Origin: Mytilus trossulus
Taxonomy: Eukaryota > Mollusca > Bivalvia > Mytilida > Mytilidae
Length of the DNA stretch: 64,000 bases
Assembly (NCBI RefSeq): GCF_036588685.1
Contig: NC_086378.1
Location: 49,532,686-49,596,685, forward strand
Direction: 5' to 3'
Shown: positions 36,534 to 48,874 of the stretch, piece after piece
How the letters are laid out: each line of letters starts with the position of its first letter
How positions within the stretch are numbered: the first letter of the stretch is position 1
Position numbers and translations under genes: made by a program
The notes under the pieces: generated by a model
The model's database searches: none
What the model was told of the DNA's origin: nothing
What the model saw: the letters and a program-made list of their open reading frames with translations, nothing else

Positions 36534-37087
36534 AGTACATGAAATAACAATCATTTGACTGTAAATGTAAAAAACAATCAGGTTTATTAAATAAGTTTCT
36601 ATCATTTTTTTTATAACAATTACAATAACAAGATATACCTTGAAACTAAATCTCCAAGAAACATTCGTTTGCTTTTTCTGGGGGCTGATGATTGCTGGCA
36701 CTTGTGCTATCTGGAATTAAAATCAAATAAAAATAACTAAAAATGATGAAGCCTTCTTGTTTAATATGTTTAATAAAAGGTATTTTAAACTTCAGACCAC
36801 ATTTTTTAAAATGAATGAAAAATAACACCAATATATGTTCATTGGAACTTCCCCATCTTGCCCCCCGATGATGATAGAACGTGGCTGATGCCGTGATATC
36901 TTTGCTACAATACATACACATGACTTTTATGTTTGATTATTGTGTGTTGAAGATGCCATGAATCATCTTGATAAAGGTCAGATGGTAAAGATATTGTCAG
37001 CTGTAAGAACATAGAGTTTTCATCTGGCATCAATAAATAAAGTCTTTGTCTATATTGGCATACGAATGTTTTTATTCACCACTATCT

Positions 37088-38985
37088 TATGAAATCAAAT
37101 CAAATCACATAATTTTATTGGTGTAAATTCCTATACAGAAATGATACCAGCCGACATTTACAAAATACAGATACAAATACAAAAATAAACAAACAAACAG
37201 ACAAAAGCAAAAAAAAAAAAAAAAACATATTTTCTCAATGATAAGAGATACATATTTTATATTTACATTGCGTGGAGGTGTTATTCATACAAAATTATTA
37301 ATTCAAGCTATTAACAATTAGCTTTAATACTATAAAAGTTCTTAACAACATTATGTTTGCTTTAAATGAATGTTCAAATCATACATATCGCTTATTCCAG
37401 CTACACTTACAGTACTAATGTCTGTATCATTACTTTTCAAAATGAAACTAAACTTATCTTGTTCACACATATTAGCAAAAGATGGAACTATATCACTTAA
37501 ATTACAAAAGAGTACATTTCTATTAATTTCTAGTGCTTTACATTGAATGAGGAAATGGAACTCATCTTCAATTCCATCGTTACAAATTGGACAAATTCTC
37601 TGTTCTAAAGGTGTTCTAGTATATCTACCAACTTCTATTAGTAATTTACTATTACTAATTCTGATTTTTACCATTTTAGAAATAACACTTTTGTTAAGGT
37701 CCAGTAGAAGATATTTTTCTAATTCAAAATTATTTTTAACTGTGCGATATGTTCTTAGTTTATTACCATGACTATTACCATTATTTGAGTCACAAAAAAG
37801 AGCTTGTTTCCAGTATTTTATGAATTCCTCTTCTAATTTCTTTTGAAATGAAAAAAGTAATTTTTTCTTTGACATAGTATTTTGATTTTCCCAGACATGT
37901 TGAAAGCCAAGTTTACTTAATAACACTTTTAATTTACTACAAAAACCATGAGGAAAGTTTAAGTTTTCATTGTATGCTTTCTTTACCATACTCTCACTGT
38001 CCATGTTAATGATATGAAGCCAGAAATTAATTGTATTTTTAAGGGCTGACAATGAGAGCGGGAATAAACCTAATTCAGAAAGTACAGCATTATTAACAGC
38101 ACCTTTATTTACACCTAATAAAAATTTAGCAAATTTGATTTGAATTTTATTTGGACTGAAGTTTGCATAGTTTGACTCGATGGTAGTATTTTGTTTCACT
38201 AAACTAATAGTAGCCCAAACTTCACTGCTATATAACAGAATAGGTTTAACACAAGAGTCAAAAAGCTTTAAATGTGGTAATAAATTCATCTTTTCAGAAA
38301 ATAATAGTTTTCTAATACAAAATATAGCTTTGCTAGCCTTTTTACATAACTGTTCAATTGCTGTGGTAAAAGATCCAGATGGTTTAAAAATTATACCTAG
38401 ATACTTGTATTCATCGGTTAGCTCTAGTAATTTTCCATTATAATAGAATTTGTGCTTTCTAATAATTTTCCCTGCTTTATTGAATATTATTATTTTGGTT
38501 TTATTAAGATTAACAGATAGATTCCATTTTTCACAAAATATATTTAATTTATCTAAAGCATTTTGTAGGCCAGATGCAGATTCTGATATTACTACTAAAT
38601 CGTCTGCATAAAGAAGACAAGACACTTGTTTATCATCAAGGCATGCCGGATCACATTTGTGGTCAAACATTTCAACCAGTTCATTTACATACAATGAAAA
38701 TAATGTAGGGCTTAATATACAACCCTGTTTTAATCCTACACATGAGGGAAACGTTTGTGTTAGTCCCTCTTTTAATTTTACAGAGAAAGATACATCTTTG
38801 TACATATCTTTTAAAATATTGAAAAAACAACCTTTTATATTATATTTTAGTAACTTATGAAAAAGCCCATCTCTATTGATTGTGTCAAACGCTTTTCTTA
38901 GATCTACAAAGCAAGTGTAGAGATGTTTAGATTTTTTAAAGGTCTTGTCAATCAGAGTATTGTGTGTATTATTTAGTACTTATTT
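37088..38985 (-). mobile_element. 5'-truncated non-LTR retrotransposon (LINE) with a long intact RT frame
   Basis: The - strand frame runs from about 38983 to the stop at 37351 without interruption. It encodes RT motif A (FVDLRKAFDTINRDGLFHKL), motif B (GLKQGCILSPTLFSLYVNEL), catalytic motif C (LLYADDLVVIS), then KTKIIIFNKAGK, EYKYLGIIF, and a C-terminal zinc knuckle (ICPICNDGIEDEFHFLIQC). The endonuclease and the RT N-terminus are missing, the usual result of incomplete reverse transcription. The 3' end (left side here) finishes in an (ATTTG)n-type tail near 37095-37115. The layout is CR1/Jockey/I-like, but the clade is not resolved. Confidence 0.88.
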
Positions 38986-39300
38986 AGGATTTTAGTACTT
39001 TATTACAACAACTATATATAGTTATGGTGATTACTCATGTTACTACCATTAGTATATATTAATATATGATAATAATTTTCAAATATAAAAGATACAAGAC
39101 TTTTCAATAACTTTTCTAAACATTCTGTCTTTTGTCCCATCATGATGCTCATGTTTTATATTGGGACATCTCGGACATGGGAGACGACCGAATATAAATC
39201 ATTATGATACTGCGAACAGAAAACTATGTCGAACGAGTTTTCTTAAAATGTTATTTATTTAAGATTATTTAAGATTGATTTTAGATTTAATACTGATTTG

Positions 39301-40867
39301 TACGGAAGCGTATTAGGGACATAGAAAAAATAAATTTGGCAGTGAACTTTTTTTTCTAAGTCGAAATTTTGACATTTTAAATCTCGAAATTTTGACTACA
39401 ACTTGAAATTTTGACTTTTCAAATCCCGAAATTTTGACTTGAACTTGAAATTTTGACTTTATAAAAGGTCAAAATTCAACTTTAAACTCAAAATTTCGAC
39501 TTTTTTAAACTCGAAATCTCGACTTATTTCAAACTCGAAATTTCAAGGTATTTTAAACTCAAAATTTCGACTTGTTTTAAACTCGAAATTTCGACTTATT
39601 TTTAACTCGAAATTTCATCGTATTTTAAACTCAAAATTTCGACTTATTTTAAACTCGAAATTTCGACTTATTTTAAAACTCAAAATTTCGATTTTCCTCA
39701 GTATTTAAACGTTTGCGTCTATCACATTCACAGTCATTTATATCAACAAGCGGAGAGCCATATACATCATAAATTTGATAAGCATATTTTAATAAACTAA
39801 TCCATTTTAAAGAGGTTATTTTAGATAGAAAATCTTTTTTTTGCCGAAGAATAAATAAAATATGTTTCTCGTTCAAATACATATTTCAAGTCTGGACTTC
39901 ATATACATGATATATGTGTAACAAGACAACCTCGTTATTCCGACATACTTTAATTCAACAGTATAATATATAAAGACTAGGGTTAATAGTTGTGTCATAA
40001 GAATGCCAACTGGTACGGTTTAATCAATGTTCCAGAAAAAAGAACCAACAATTAAAAATTTCCAAACTAGAAAACTGAGCAGCTCATTGGTTGTTCTGAA
40101 TATGCATGGCATTTTTTGCTACTTGATTTACCATTGTTTAAACAAGGCAAAGTCAGTGACTTGCTATTGGGAATCTAAACAGGCCTTTGAAACTGTGATG
40201 CTAAATATCATCAGATTGTCGATCCTATGACATCGACGTGGAAACTAAAACATGTCTGGAATATGGAGAAAAAAATTTCAAAATGCAGGTTCTTTCCGAA
40301 AGAAACTCTTCAATATTAAATACTAACTGATCTTAATTAAAGAACAAAACCAATTTCTGAATATAAATTGCAAAAATGTGTGGATGACGCTTTAATAATT
40401 TGCGTCAATGTCTACTCCTTCTAAAATTATAATGACTGTGTTTGAATACTAACATCAAAGTTTTCAAAGTAATTAGAAAAAGTCAAAATTTAGAGATTTC
40501 AAAAGTCAAAATGTTAACTTTGAAATAAAAATTTCGAGATTTTAAAGATGGAATTTCGAGTTTAGAAAAAGTCGAAATTTTGAGTTTAAAGTTGAAATTT
40601 TGACTTTTTATGAAGTCAAAATTTTGACTTTTTGTGAAGTCAAAATTTCGAGTTTTAAGAAAGTCAAAATTTTGACTTTAAAAAAGGTCGAAATTTCAAG
40701 ACTTTAGAAAGTCAAAATTTCAGTTGAAGTCAAAATTTCGGGATTTGAAAAGTCAAAATTTCAAGTTGTAGTCAAAATTTCGAGATTTGAAATGTCAAAA
40801 TTTCGACTTTGAAAATAAAGTTCACTGCCAATTTTATTTTTTTCTATGTCCCTAATACGCTTCCGTA
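39301..40867. mobile_element. TIR element with tandem-repeat arms (element A)
   Basis: The ends are inverted repeats of about 70 bp starting TACGGAAGCGTATTAGGGAC. GATTTG flanks both sides (39295-39300, 40868-40873), a likely 6-bp target duplication. Just inside each end lies an array of short units built on 'tcgaaattttgac' / 'actcgaaatttcgac'; the left array (39355-39695) and right array (40475-40815) are in mirror orientation. The 780-bp core (39700-40475) has no recognised frame. No transposase is seen. It shares its terminal motif with element B at 48875-50239. Confidence 0.8.
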
Positions 40868-40879
40868 GATTTGATTTAA

Positions 40880-42660
40880 AGATTAACCATTTTTTTTGCC
40901 ATCCTTTTATTTATAAACATAACTTTCATGACTTTATTCTCGCAGTTTCTAATTAAATGTTGAGCATAGTCATCTACGAAATAGAAATTGTCAACTTTTT
41001 TACATTTTTTTCGTGAAAATATTAAAAAAAATATATAGTGCTTCTTACCTTTGTATAAATGATCTGATAAATGACAGTTGCAAGCTTTTTTCAAAATATC
41101 CAAAAGCTTTTTCAACAAAATCAAACATGCGGTCAACTACCAACTGACCAAGGCACGCACAAGAAACAAAACGTTTTGATTTGATTGGTTAATGGTATAT
41201 AATGTTAAGTATTTTGACCTCCAGCTAAACCCTAATGCACGCGTTCTGTGTACAGGCATGACACATCTGCTTTGAATGTATTTTGCACACATAGTAATCA
41301 CTGTTGTATGATTTGTCTTTTCTTTCATCTTTTTCTGTATGTTAAAAAAAGGGGAATCATTTATATTTATTTTGATGTTACTCAAGAAATAATTCATGAG
41401 CAAATTAATGTTAAACTTTAATTTTGATTAAGCTTATTTATCTATTGTCTATAATTCATAGACGTTAATACAAACCAAGTAGACTATCATTGTCTTCTTT
41501 CTTAAAAAGTTTCTGTTACGTTATGGCAAGTAGCAATCTACGGGAGACGGTTTGATAAAAGTTTTTCAAAAATTATTTCCGAATCTCTTATTTGAATTTA
41601 TATGTATAATTTAATTTTTAACTTCATTTTTATATTTCTTTATTAATTAATACTTTTTAAACTAAGCGAGTCAACACACGACATCTAATGAAATATAGAT
41701 TATCCGGCCGATTATAATATTGGTTTGTATAATTTTGATAGTTGTAGTTCTGTTGAAATAACCGTGACAAATATTCGTATTTCTTCTTACATATGTATAG
41801 CCATGCTTAGATGAAACGACCATTATTAAAAAAAGTATTACATCTATGGTTCACGTATGTAAGAATGGACTTTCTTTACTGATGTAAGTATTAGAAATAA
41901 AAACAGACCCAAAGGATACAAAAAAAAGATAATTTTCATATGAGAATGAAGATAAAGTGCAATGAGCTACTTGCCACTGGACATAAAGCAAACAGCATGC
42001 ATTTATCTGAACAACCATATTTTTGTTAGTAAACTGGTCTTTCTGAACTTATACATGTTATTAAGTATTCAATTTGCTTTGTTTTCTATGTGACATTTAT
42101 TATCAAAATGGTTAAAATAAAAAATATAGGATTTGGGTAATCGGTGTACTTGTTTTAATACAACACGAGTCATACTAATTTACCTGTTTCAAAACATAAA
42201 ATCTCATGTTTGGTTGTATGCATAATATCTCAGAACTTCAGGAAATCTGTTGGCAGCATTCAATCAATAGCTATGATTGCCTTAGCTTGGTCCTAGCTTA
42301 ATGTAGAAGTGAGCACACATTGGTCCTGCTTCCCAAACTATGTGCTGTCTATTTTCCTATTCCATTTATTAATCATACAACAGATAGCTGGGATACAGTT
42401 TTTATATTGTTTTTTTAAATGTAAAATTGTTTGGTGAACAGAGATTTCTGTGCAATGTTCTGCTCATTATGTTGGACTTTCAATTGTCTTGTTTGCATGT
42501 ATATTTTCTTCCCTGGACTATGGTTCTTGTGGATATTGATTGTACAATCACATATTGTTACAGATTCATTTTATCCACTTTTGTCTTATTCATATTGTTA
42601 AGTCAAGTAATGAATTTCGAATTGACGGCACTGTTTCATAGTGGCGGATTTAAATAAGAA
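40880..42660. other. Stretch with no recognised gene or element
   Basis: It holds short frames only, with no motif, and ordinary AT-rich sequence. I could not match it to other parts of the window. Confidence 0.5.
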
Positions 42661-42664
42661 TGTG

Positions 42665-43146
42665 TCCACAGTACACGGATGCCCCCCTCCCACTATCATT
42701 TTATATGTTTAGTGGACCGTGAAATTGGAATAAATTCTCTAGTTTGGCATTAAAATAACAATGATCATATCAAAGGGAACATAATTTTTATATACTAAGT
42801 TTCAAGTTTATTTGACTTCTACTTCATCAAAAACTACCTTGACCAAAAACTTCAACCTAAACATCGCACTTTCATTTTCTATGTTCGGTGGACCATGAAA
42901 TTTGGGTAAAAACTATAATTTGGCATTAAAATTAGAAAGATCATATCATAGGGCACATGTATACTAAGTTTCAAGTTGATTGGACTTCAACTTCATCAAA
43001 AACTACCTTGACCAAAAACTTTAACCTAAAGTGGGATAGACTGACGAACGAATCGACCGACAGACGGATGGACGAATGGACGGACGGATGGACGGACGTA
43101 TGGACGCATAGATCAGAAAACATAATGCCCAAAAATGGGGCATAAA
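42665..43146 (-). repeat. Dispersed repeat family R7 (- orientation) with internal duplication
   Basis: It is the inverse of 23248-23492. A block of about 190 bp ('ggcattaaaat', 'gatcatatca', 'actaagtttcaagtt', 'catcaaaaactaccttgacc') occurs twice in tandem, followed by a GGAC/GGACGGAC-rich stretch (43060-43105) and 'aatgcccaaaaatggggcat'. Confidence 0.75.
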
Positions 43147-43714
43147 AAAACAATCAATCAATCGTTGACAAATCTTGAGATTACTAGATTTGGTTTATAT
43201 AAACTATTTATTGAAAATTTTATATTTTACTAATAAATTGTTATCTCTCCACACTATCATACTTACAATATTCATGATTTAATTATTTATTAAGTTTTGA
43301 TCGCTTCTATTGACGATTAATTGCAATATCCATTGTTCATTAAAATATTTTTATTTACTTACGATATACACCTATAATTGTATCTGGCAGACATGATCGA
43401 CCCTGAACGACGCTTCGAGACCAGCAACTTTGTTAAAACAAATTTATAGTGTGTTAATAACACGGACGATTAATTGCAATATCCATTGTGCCCAATTTAT
43501 TTACTAACGACATATACATCGGCGGAGGACATTTAAGCGCATAGATAGGACATTTGAGCGAAAAACAATCGGACGTTTTAGCGCCAAAGTAGAACCAATG
43601 TTAGCGCCTGATTTTTAATTTTTTTTAGCGTAAATTAAAAATGTCAATGCCCATTTTAGCGAAATATGTTTCTATTGATTCTGAAAGGTATTTATAAGCT
43701 TGAGCAACGCTCCG

Positions 43715-43791
43715 TTTTTATAGTGTTGTACTACCAGTTGTTCAAAATGACTCTTTTATAGTGTTGTACTACCAGTTGTTCAAAATGACTC
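43715..43791. repeat. Two-copy 38-bp tandem duplication
   Basis: 'tttatagtgttgtactacc' and 'agttgttcaaaatgactct' occur twice back to back with no visible difference, indicating a recent local duplication. Confidence 0.85.
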
Positions 43792-43858
43792 TGTACACGG
43801 CCGTCACTCGGATAACAAAGAGATTGGTCGGTTAATCTATATTGAGTATGCGGCTTAG

Positions 43859-44317
43859 TAGGTCCGAGACCACAATTGTCGTCCCTTGATTTTCGTTGTT
43901 CAACAAATATAGTCCCTAGTGTTGACAGTGGGTTTATACTTGCCATTAATTTGTATACCCTTCCAAATTTATTTCTCCATGTTTAATGCCTCAAATTGCA
44001 AGAAAGGGGGTTAAATTACTCTGTAAAAAAATTGGGTTCAGAATTTTAAAGGAAAGTAGTAATTTGGTCCAGCTGAAAAAAATATAAAATTAGCACTTCG
44101 GAAGCTGTCAAAATATTTCAAGACGCCCTAAACATAAAATTGTCCATATTTTTAGTGAGAGCCGATGAAGTTTTCTATAATTTTGATATAATTTGTCCCA
44201 AAAGTAGTACCACACACTGTAAAAGTTTCTTTGAGAAAGCGCAGGTGGGATTTTTTTTAAATTTTCATTTATGTTCTAAAAGAAATGCACTACGAAATAA
44301 TTGTGGTCTCGGACCTA
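43859..44317. mobile_element. MITE-like TIR element
   Basis: 'taggtccgagaccacaatt' (43859-43877) and its exact complement 'aattgtggtctcggaccta' (44299-44317) bound about 420 bp of non-coding sequence. TA at each boundary could be the target duplication. Confidence 0.65.
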
Positions 44318-44734
44318 AGATATGGGCGGTTGGTCTGTTAATCGGGTCGGTTATATGTCTGTTAAAAGTAAATCGCACAATTTAATGTTAAACTCTATTA
44401 GATATACACATTTTTGGCATATTTTAAGAACCAAATGAAAAAAAATAAAGGTGTCTGACAAAATAATATCTATCCTAGAACGTTTTCAACCTGTAAAAAC
44501 ATTTCATAGTCTCCAGTTTTCAGTAAAACTAAAAAGCATCGTGCAATTATGTGGTGTGTATGCTTAAACGTATAGCAATTTTTTGGATAATAGACGAAAA
44601 AACACATTTTTATATATCCTTTAAATGACACAAAATAGTTCTTGGTTCTAAAAAATAATTTGACATTAGTGAATATTTCAGAATTGTAATGTGATGAGTA
44701 TTAATTTATCATGATATTCCAAGATTTTAATATT

Positions 44735-44960
44735 TGACAGATTGCTCTTTAACGAAAACAAGTGCTTACCCTACATGTTATCATCCCTAGTTTTTAGTGG
44801 GGTTCGTGTTGTTTATTCTTTAGTTTTCTATGTTGTGTCATGTGTACTATTGTTTGTCTGTTTGTCCTTTTCATTTTTAGCCATGGCGTTGTCATTTTTT
44901 TTTCGATTTATGAGTGTGACTGTTCCTCTGGTATCTTTCGTCCCTCTTTTATAAATAAAC
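44735..44960 (-). repeat. Dispersed repeat family R5 (inverted copy)
   Basis: Its complement reads through 'aatgacaacgccatggct' and 'ccccactaaaaactaggg', the R5 body. The short frames encoding strings of hydrophobic residues across it are chance. Confidence 0.6.
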
Positions 44961-44999
44961 TCAAAACTTCTTATTTATTGGTTGTTCCACAATTTAATT

Positions 45000-46680
45000 T
45001 TGTGAAAATTTATTATTGGTGATATTATAAGAATTGTAATATACTTTGACAGACGGTAAGATTGAAAAAAATATTACATAAATTTGCAAATCGTACAATT
45101 CACTCAATTTTTATGTTCATATGATATTAAGGTTTGATGTAAAATAAAAGTTGTTACATCACTCTTTCATATATTAATTTGTTTTTATGATATCTTCATT
45201 CCAGAATTTATTATAAGCGTTCCCGTCTTTGAAAATGAAAAAAAAAAAATCCGAAGTCACAATTTAACACGATGTTACAAAAAACTGCACCATGGGAAAA
45301 CTCTACGAAAGGGTTACATATCTTCATGTGGATTTTCAGCCGTGAGGTATTTCGGTCCATTAAACTCTTGAATAAGCGATGTTTCCCGATTTGATCATAT
45401 CATTTAATTTGATTTATTTCACCTTTCATTTTAGCGTTTTATTCGGATATTTTAAGTTTTAAAGTTTTGTCGTTCTTTTATAAAACCTAAAAAAATATAA
45501 ATAAGCATAATAATTAGTCTAATCTAACCCAAATTCGACTTTCTTTAAGTGTCAACTATGCCTTATATGGAGTCATTGTCGCTATTTCAGTAAAGTTTGC
45601 AAAATCAGTCAACGGAATATTTGTAAAAAGTCATTAAATGAAATAAATTTAACCTAATCCTATATAGTTTTAAAAAACTTGTAACAAACTGGTGGTAGAC
45701 CTAGCTATTTCCAAAAGGAACTACATGTACATTGTAGTTATTAAGTACAGCATTAACCAGGAACATATATATTAATGTTAGTTATACTGTTCCCAGCATT
45801 AACACAATGACAAAATGTTGAAAAAATTTCTACTTTACCATCTTAATTTATTGCCGTTTGCAAGTTTGTTTACACCATGAAATCCTGTTGATTGACTAAA
45901 TTCTCCCCATACTGTCGCTAACGTTTGGCGATCATCGTCTGCCATTATTGGTATACGAAACTAAATTATTACTACACTGCTTAAATTTGTTTATGAAGCA
46001 GACGTTTGGTCAGTTCTAGTTCATTAATTTTTAGTATCATTAGTAAGTTGATTTAGATGTCATGTCCATTTTAACATTAAATATACATGATTTTACTGGC
46101 CGCTTTTGTTTAACCAAGAACACTTGAAATGAAAATTATTAATTTTTAATGAAATAGTGAATTAAATGGCACTGCAACAAGTGTTTCTAATTCGCTGAGT
46201 ACCGGTATACCATACGGACAAGCATCCAAAGGGAAATCAGTTACGCATGGCTGTTTATTTACTTTTTGATTGAGAAATGAAACTCATGATTGCTTTGTGT
46301 AACAGTTCAACCATGTTCAACCATCTTAAGGCAATGGCTTATCATAGTCATATCACACCTTCAAAGAACCCAATCATTTTTAAAAGCGGGTTCCAACCCA
46401 AGATAAAAGGGGTCCAACTATATGCATCCCTTTCGTTGGGAAATTTTGGTTGATTATAGGGAATCACTGAAGCATGACTGGAGCCCTCCTTTAAGATCAG
46501 TCAGCGCCCCCCCCCTTTATGAAAAGTTCTGGATCCGCCACTGATATGTTCCTATTTAAATACATTATTCTTCAAAAATGAAGGTTCCAAACACCAGGCA
46601 TCCCAATCAGAATTTCACGGAGGGTTGGAATCCCGAGAAGCAATCAATAAATAAGTTGAAGCGGTGAATAGTTATAATCT
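45000..46680. other. Stretch with no recognised gene or element
   Basis: AT-rich sequence with isolated C and A runs (for example 46505-46515). I see no exon, RNA gene or bounded transposon. Confidence 0.5.
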
Positions 46681-46902
46681 ACGTACATGATCTATATTCT
46701 ATTCTCACGGAGCATAATTCCTATAAGAAAAAACCATTACAAAAAATTAAACTTTCGTGGGCAACTCACTCCGAGAGATTCGGTTCCTTCACGGTTACAG
46801 ATTGTGATACCCGAGGTGCACATAAAAACATATCATCACTGGCCTGGTACATTTTCCTTACATTTCGGTTACTTTGGAGAATGTAAGCTGGTTATATAAT
46901 TA

Positions 46903-47060
46903 CGATGGCGGGTAATGTTGCAAAATCAGTAAGTTGTGCTCTGAGATTGGAAATAGCGAATTTAAAGAATTATAGATGTTCAGCGGACTTGTGTAAATAC
47001 ATACAAGCATTTGTTTGGCGGTCACACAGTGCATGGTCTGGAATGTTATTAATTATGTGG
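46903..47060 (+). other. Possible first exon or unclassified coding-like stretch
   Basis: A start codon at 46905 opens MAGNVAKS, directly followed by a consensus donor (gtaagt at 46929); unspliced, the frame continues with CALRLEIANLKNYRCSADLC until it enters a (TA)n run at about 47083. Base composition is less AT-rich than around it. There is no downstream exon I can link to it, so it may be a chance frame or part of an unrecognised repeat. Confidence 0.2.
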
Positions 47061-47079
47061 TTTTATTTAGGGTACAAAA

Positions 47080-47111
<32 letters not shown>

Positions 47112-47201
47112 AAGTACGTCTGAGTCAGTGACAACCCTACAACAGATGTATCCATCGGATCGCCATCAATGATGGTGATACATGGCTGTGTACATAATGT
47201 A

Positions 47202-47459
47202 TATACAACTCGTCTAAACATCAACCCAACAATGTTAGATCTGTAAATTTGCTTTCGCAAATTTTTGGTTCTTCCCTCGCCGGGATTCGAACCCATGCTA
47301 CTGTGATATCGTGACACCAAATCGCCTGCACTGCAGCCGTCCCGCTAGACCACACGACCACCTGGGCTCTCAAAAAAGAGCTTTCGGTGGCCATATGTTA
47401 CCTTTCCACGTCAGTTTTAATCTAGCGGCGTACTACAGTACATGATATATAAGGCATGA
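47202..47459 (-). mobile_element. tRNA-derived SINE, copy 2
   Basis: It is nearly identical to 25849-26109, with the same A box, B box, internal hairpin and tail. A (TA)n run lies about 90 bp beyond its tail (47083-47112). Its head end abuts the Penelope-like element at 47460. Confidence 0.85.
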
Positions 47460-48256
47460 TATAGATTGCCTAACAATGTAATTTTAACACACTATTTAAT
47501 ATGTAAATATAAGAATGTTTAAAATATTTACAAAATGATGAAAATAAACGCAATATTTCGCTAGACCAACTAGCTTTATCAAGCGTGCATCTATCCAGGT
47601 GAAATCGGATGTAGATGATAAGAAACTTTTGCAGCTCAATGTATATGTTGAACTTAGCTGCCTTGAAAATAAGAAATTTTTTTAAGAAAGTTTTGCAGCT
47701 CAATGTCTATGTTGAATTTGGATTGAGCTGCCTTAAAAATAAAAAAATAAATAAATTTTTGCAGCTCCATGTATATGTTGCTCTTGGATTTAGCTGCCTT
47801 AAAAATACATAATTGGAAGTTGAAATTAGCAACGTCCATTGGCCGATATTACGGGATAAAAAGGACGATGCTTTGTTTTTAAATTATTCTTTATCTTTCC
47901 TGTATCTTTTCTCGTCTTTTTCGTTAAGACCATCAGGTTCTAAAGTGTGGAGTTGGTGGATCCAAAAGTTTTCTCTTCTCCTTCTCGCCGTGGTGTCCCA
48001 CTCGGTGTTGACTTCTATAATTTGGAAAGTGACATTTTCAAAAGGATGTTTCGTAGAACGAAGATGTCTTGTGAGAGGACAGTTTTTATTGGTTTTGTAC
48101 GATGAACGATGGTTATTAAGCCGAATATTAAATTTGTCCATTGTTTCTCCCACATACTGAATGCCACAAGTGTCACATGTTAATATATAAATTGAGTTCT
48201 CCGTTTTGCAGTTGGAATTTGAGTAGATGGTATAATTTTGTTTAGTAACGGAGCTT
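47460..48256 (-). repeat. Left inverted arm of the Penelope-like element
   Basis: It carries, on the - strand, the GIY-YIG endonuclease end (47884-48153 and upstream codons to about 48230) and the 3' UTR. It mirrors 48851-48874 plus 50245-51016. Divergence starts abruptly after 'agtaacggagct', where the + strand body begins. Confidence 0.88.
47556..47583 (-). ncRNA. Decayed hammerhead ribozyme motif, left arm
   Basis: It is the mirror copy of the motif at 50893-50925, with the same substitutions. Confidence 0.4.
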
Positions 48257-48874
48257 ATCCTCGATACTACGAGTTACATCAAGAACGGAACCATTATAAC
48301 GGACCTTCATACCAAACAAACGGACAAACATCAATTCCTTTCTCCAAAAAGTTGCCATCCTAAACATTGCTCCCGTGGTATCCCATTCAGCCAGGCATTA
48401 CGAATCAAGAGAATATGCTCTAATGAAAATACGAAAGATGCTAGACTTGGACAACTTCGTAAACATCTAGTTGTTCGAGGATACAATAACAACATCATTG
48501 ATAGCGCTTTCGAAAGAGCAAACAAAACTAGTCGCCAAGAACTTCTTGAGTACAAAGATAAGAATAAAGCAGCTAACAGAACACCCCTTGTACTCACTTA
48601 CCATCCTGATTTTAAAAATGTGTCATCCATTGTTCATAAGCATTGGAAAATTATAGAAAATGATTTAAATCTAAAAAAAGTATTTTCATCACCACCAGTC
48701 ATGGCCTTCAGAAGACCTAAAAACATCCGTGACAAATTAGTGACTTCTGTATTAGTAAAGCAGCCTACTCCATCGCCCGGTTGCTACAAACAATGTGGTC
48801 GAAGGAATTGTTTGTGTTGTAAAGCTGCCAATACAAACAGTTCTTTCATCAGCTCCGTTACTAAACAAAATTAT
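48257..48874 (+). pseudogene. Penelope-like ORF: RT C-terminus and linker
   Basis: The frame reads ILDTTSYIKNGTIITDLHTK, then HQFLSPKSCHPKHCSRGIPF and SQALRIKRICS, the thumb region typical of Penelope-like RTs. Next come VLTYHPDFKNVSSIVHKHW and a cysteine-rich linker CYKQCGRRNCLCCKAA ahead of the endonuclease. The palm and fingers (YxDD) are absent. The frame is open up to the nested insertion and would continue directly at 50245. Confidence 0.85.

Noticed and set aside
44742..45022. Hydrophobic frame resembling a membrane protein
   Set aside because: It is the complement of the R5 repeat, which recurs at 11590 and 31240; the hydrophobicity reflects T-rich sequence.
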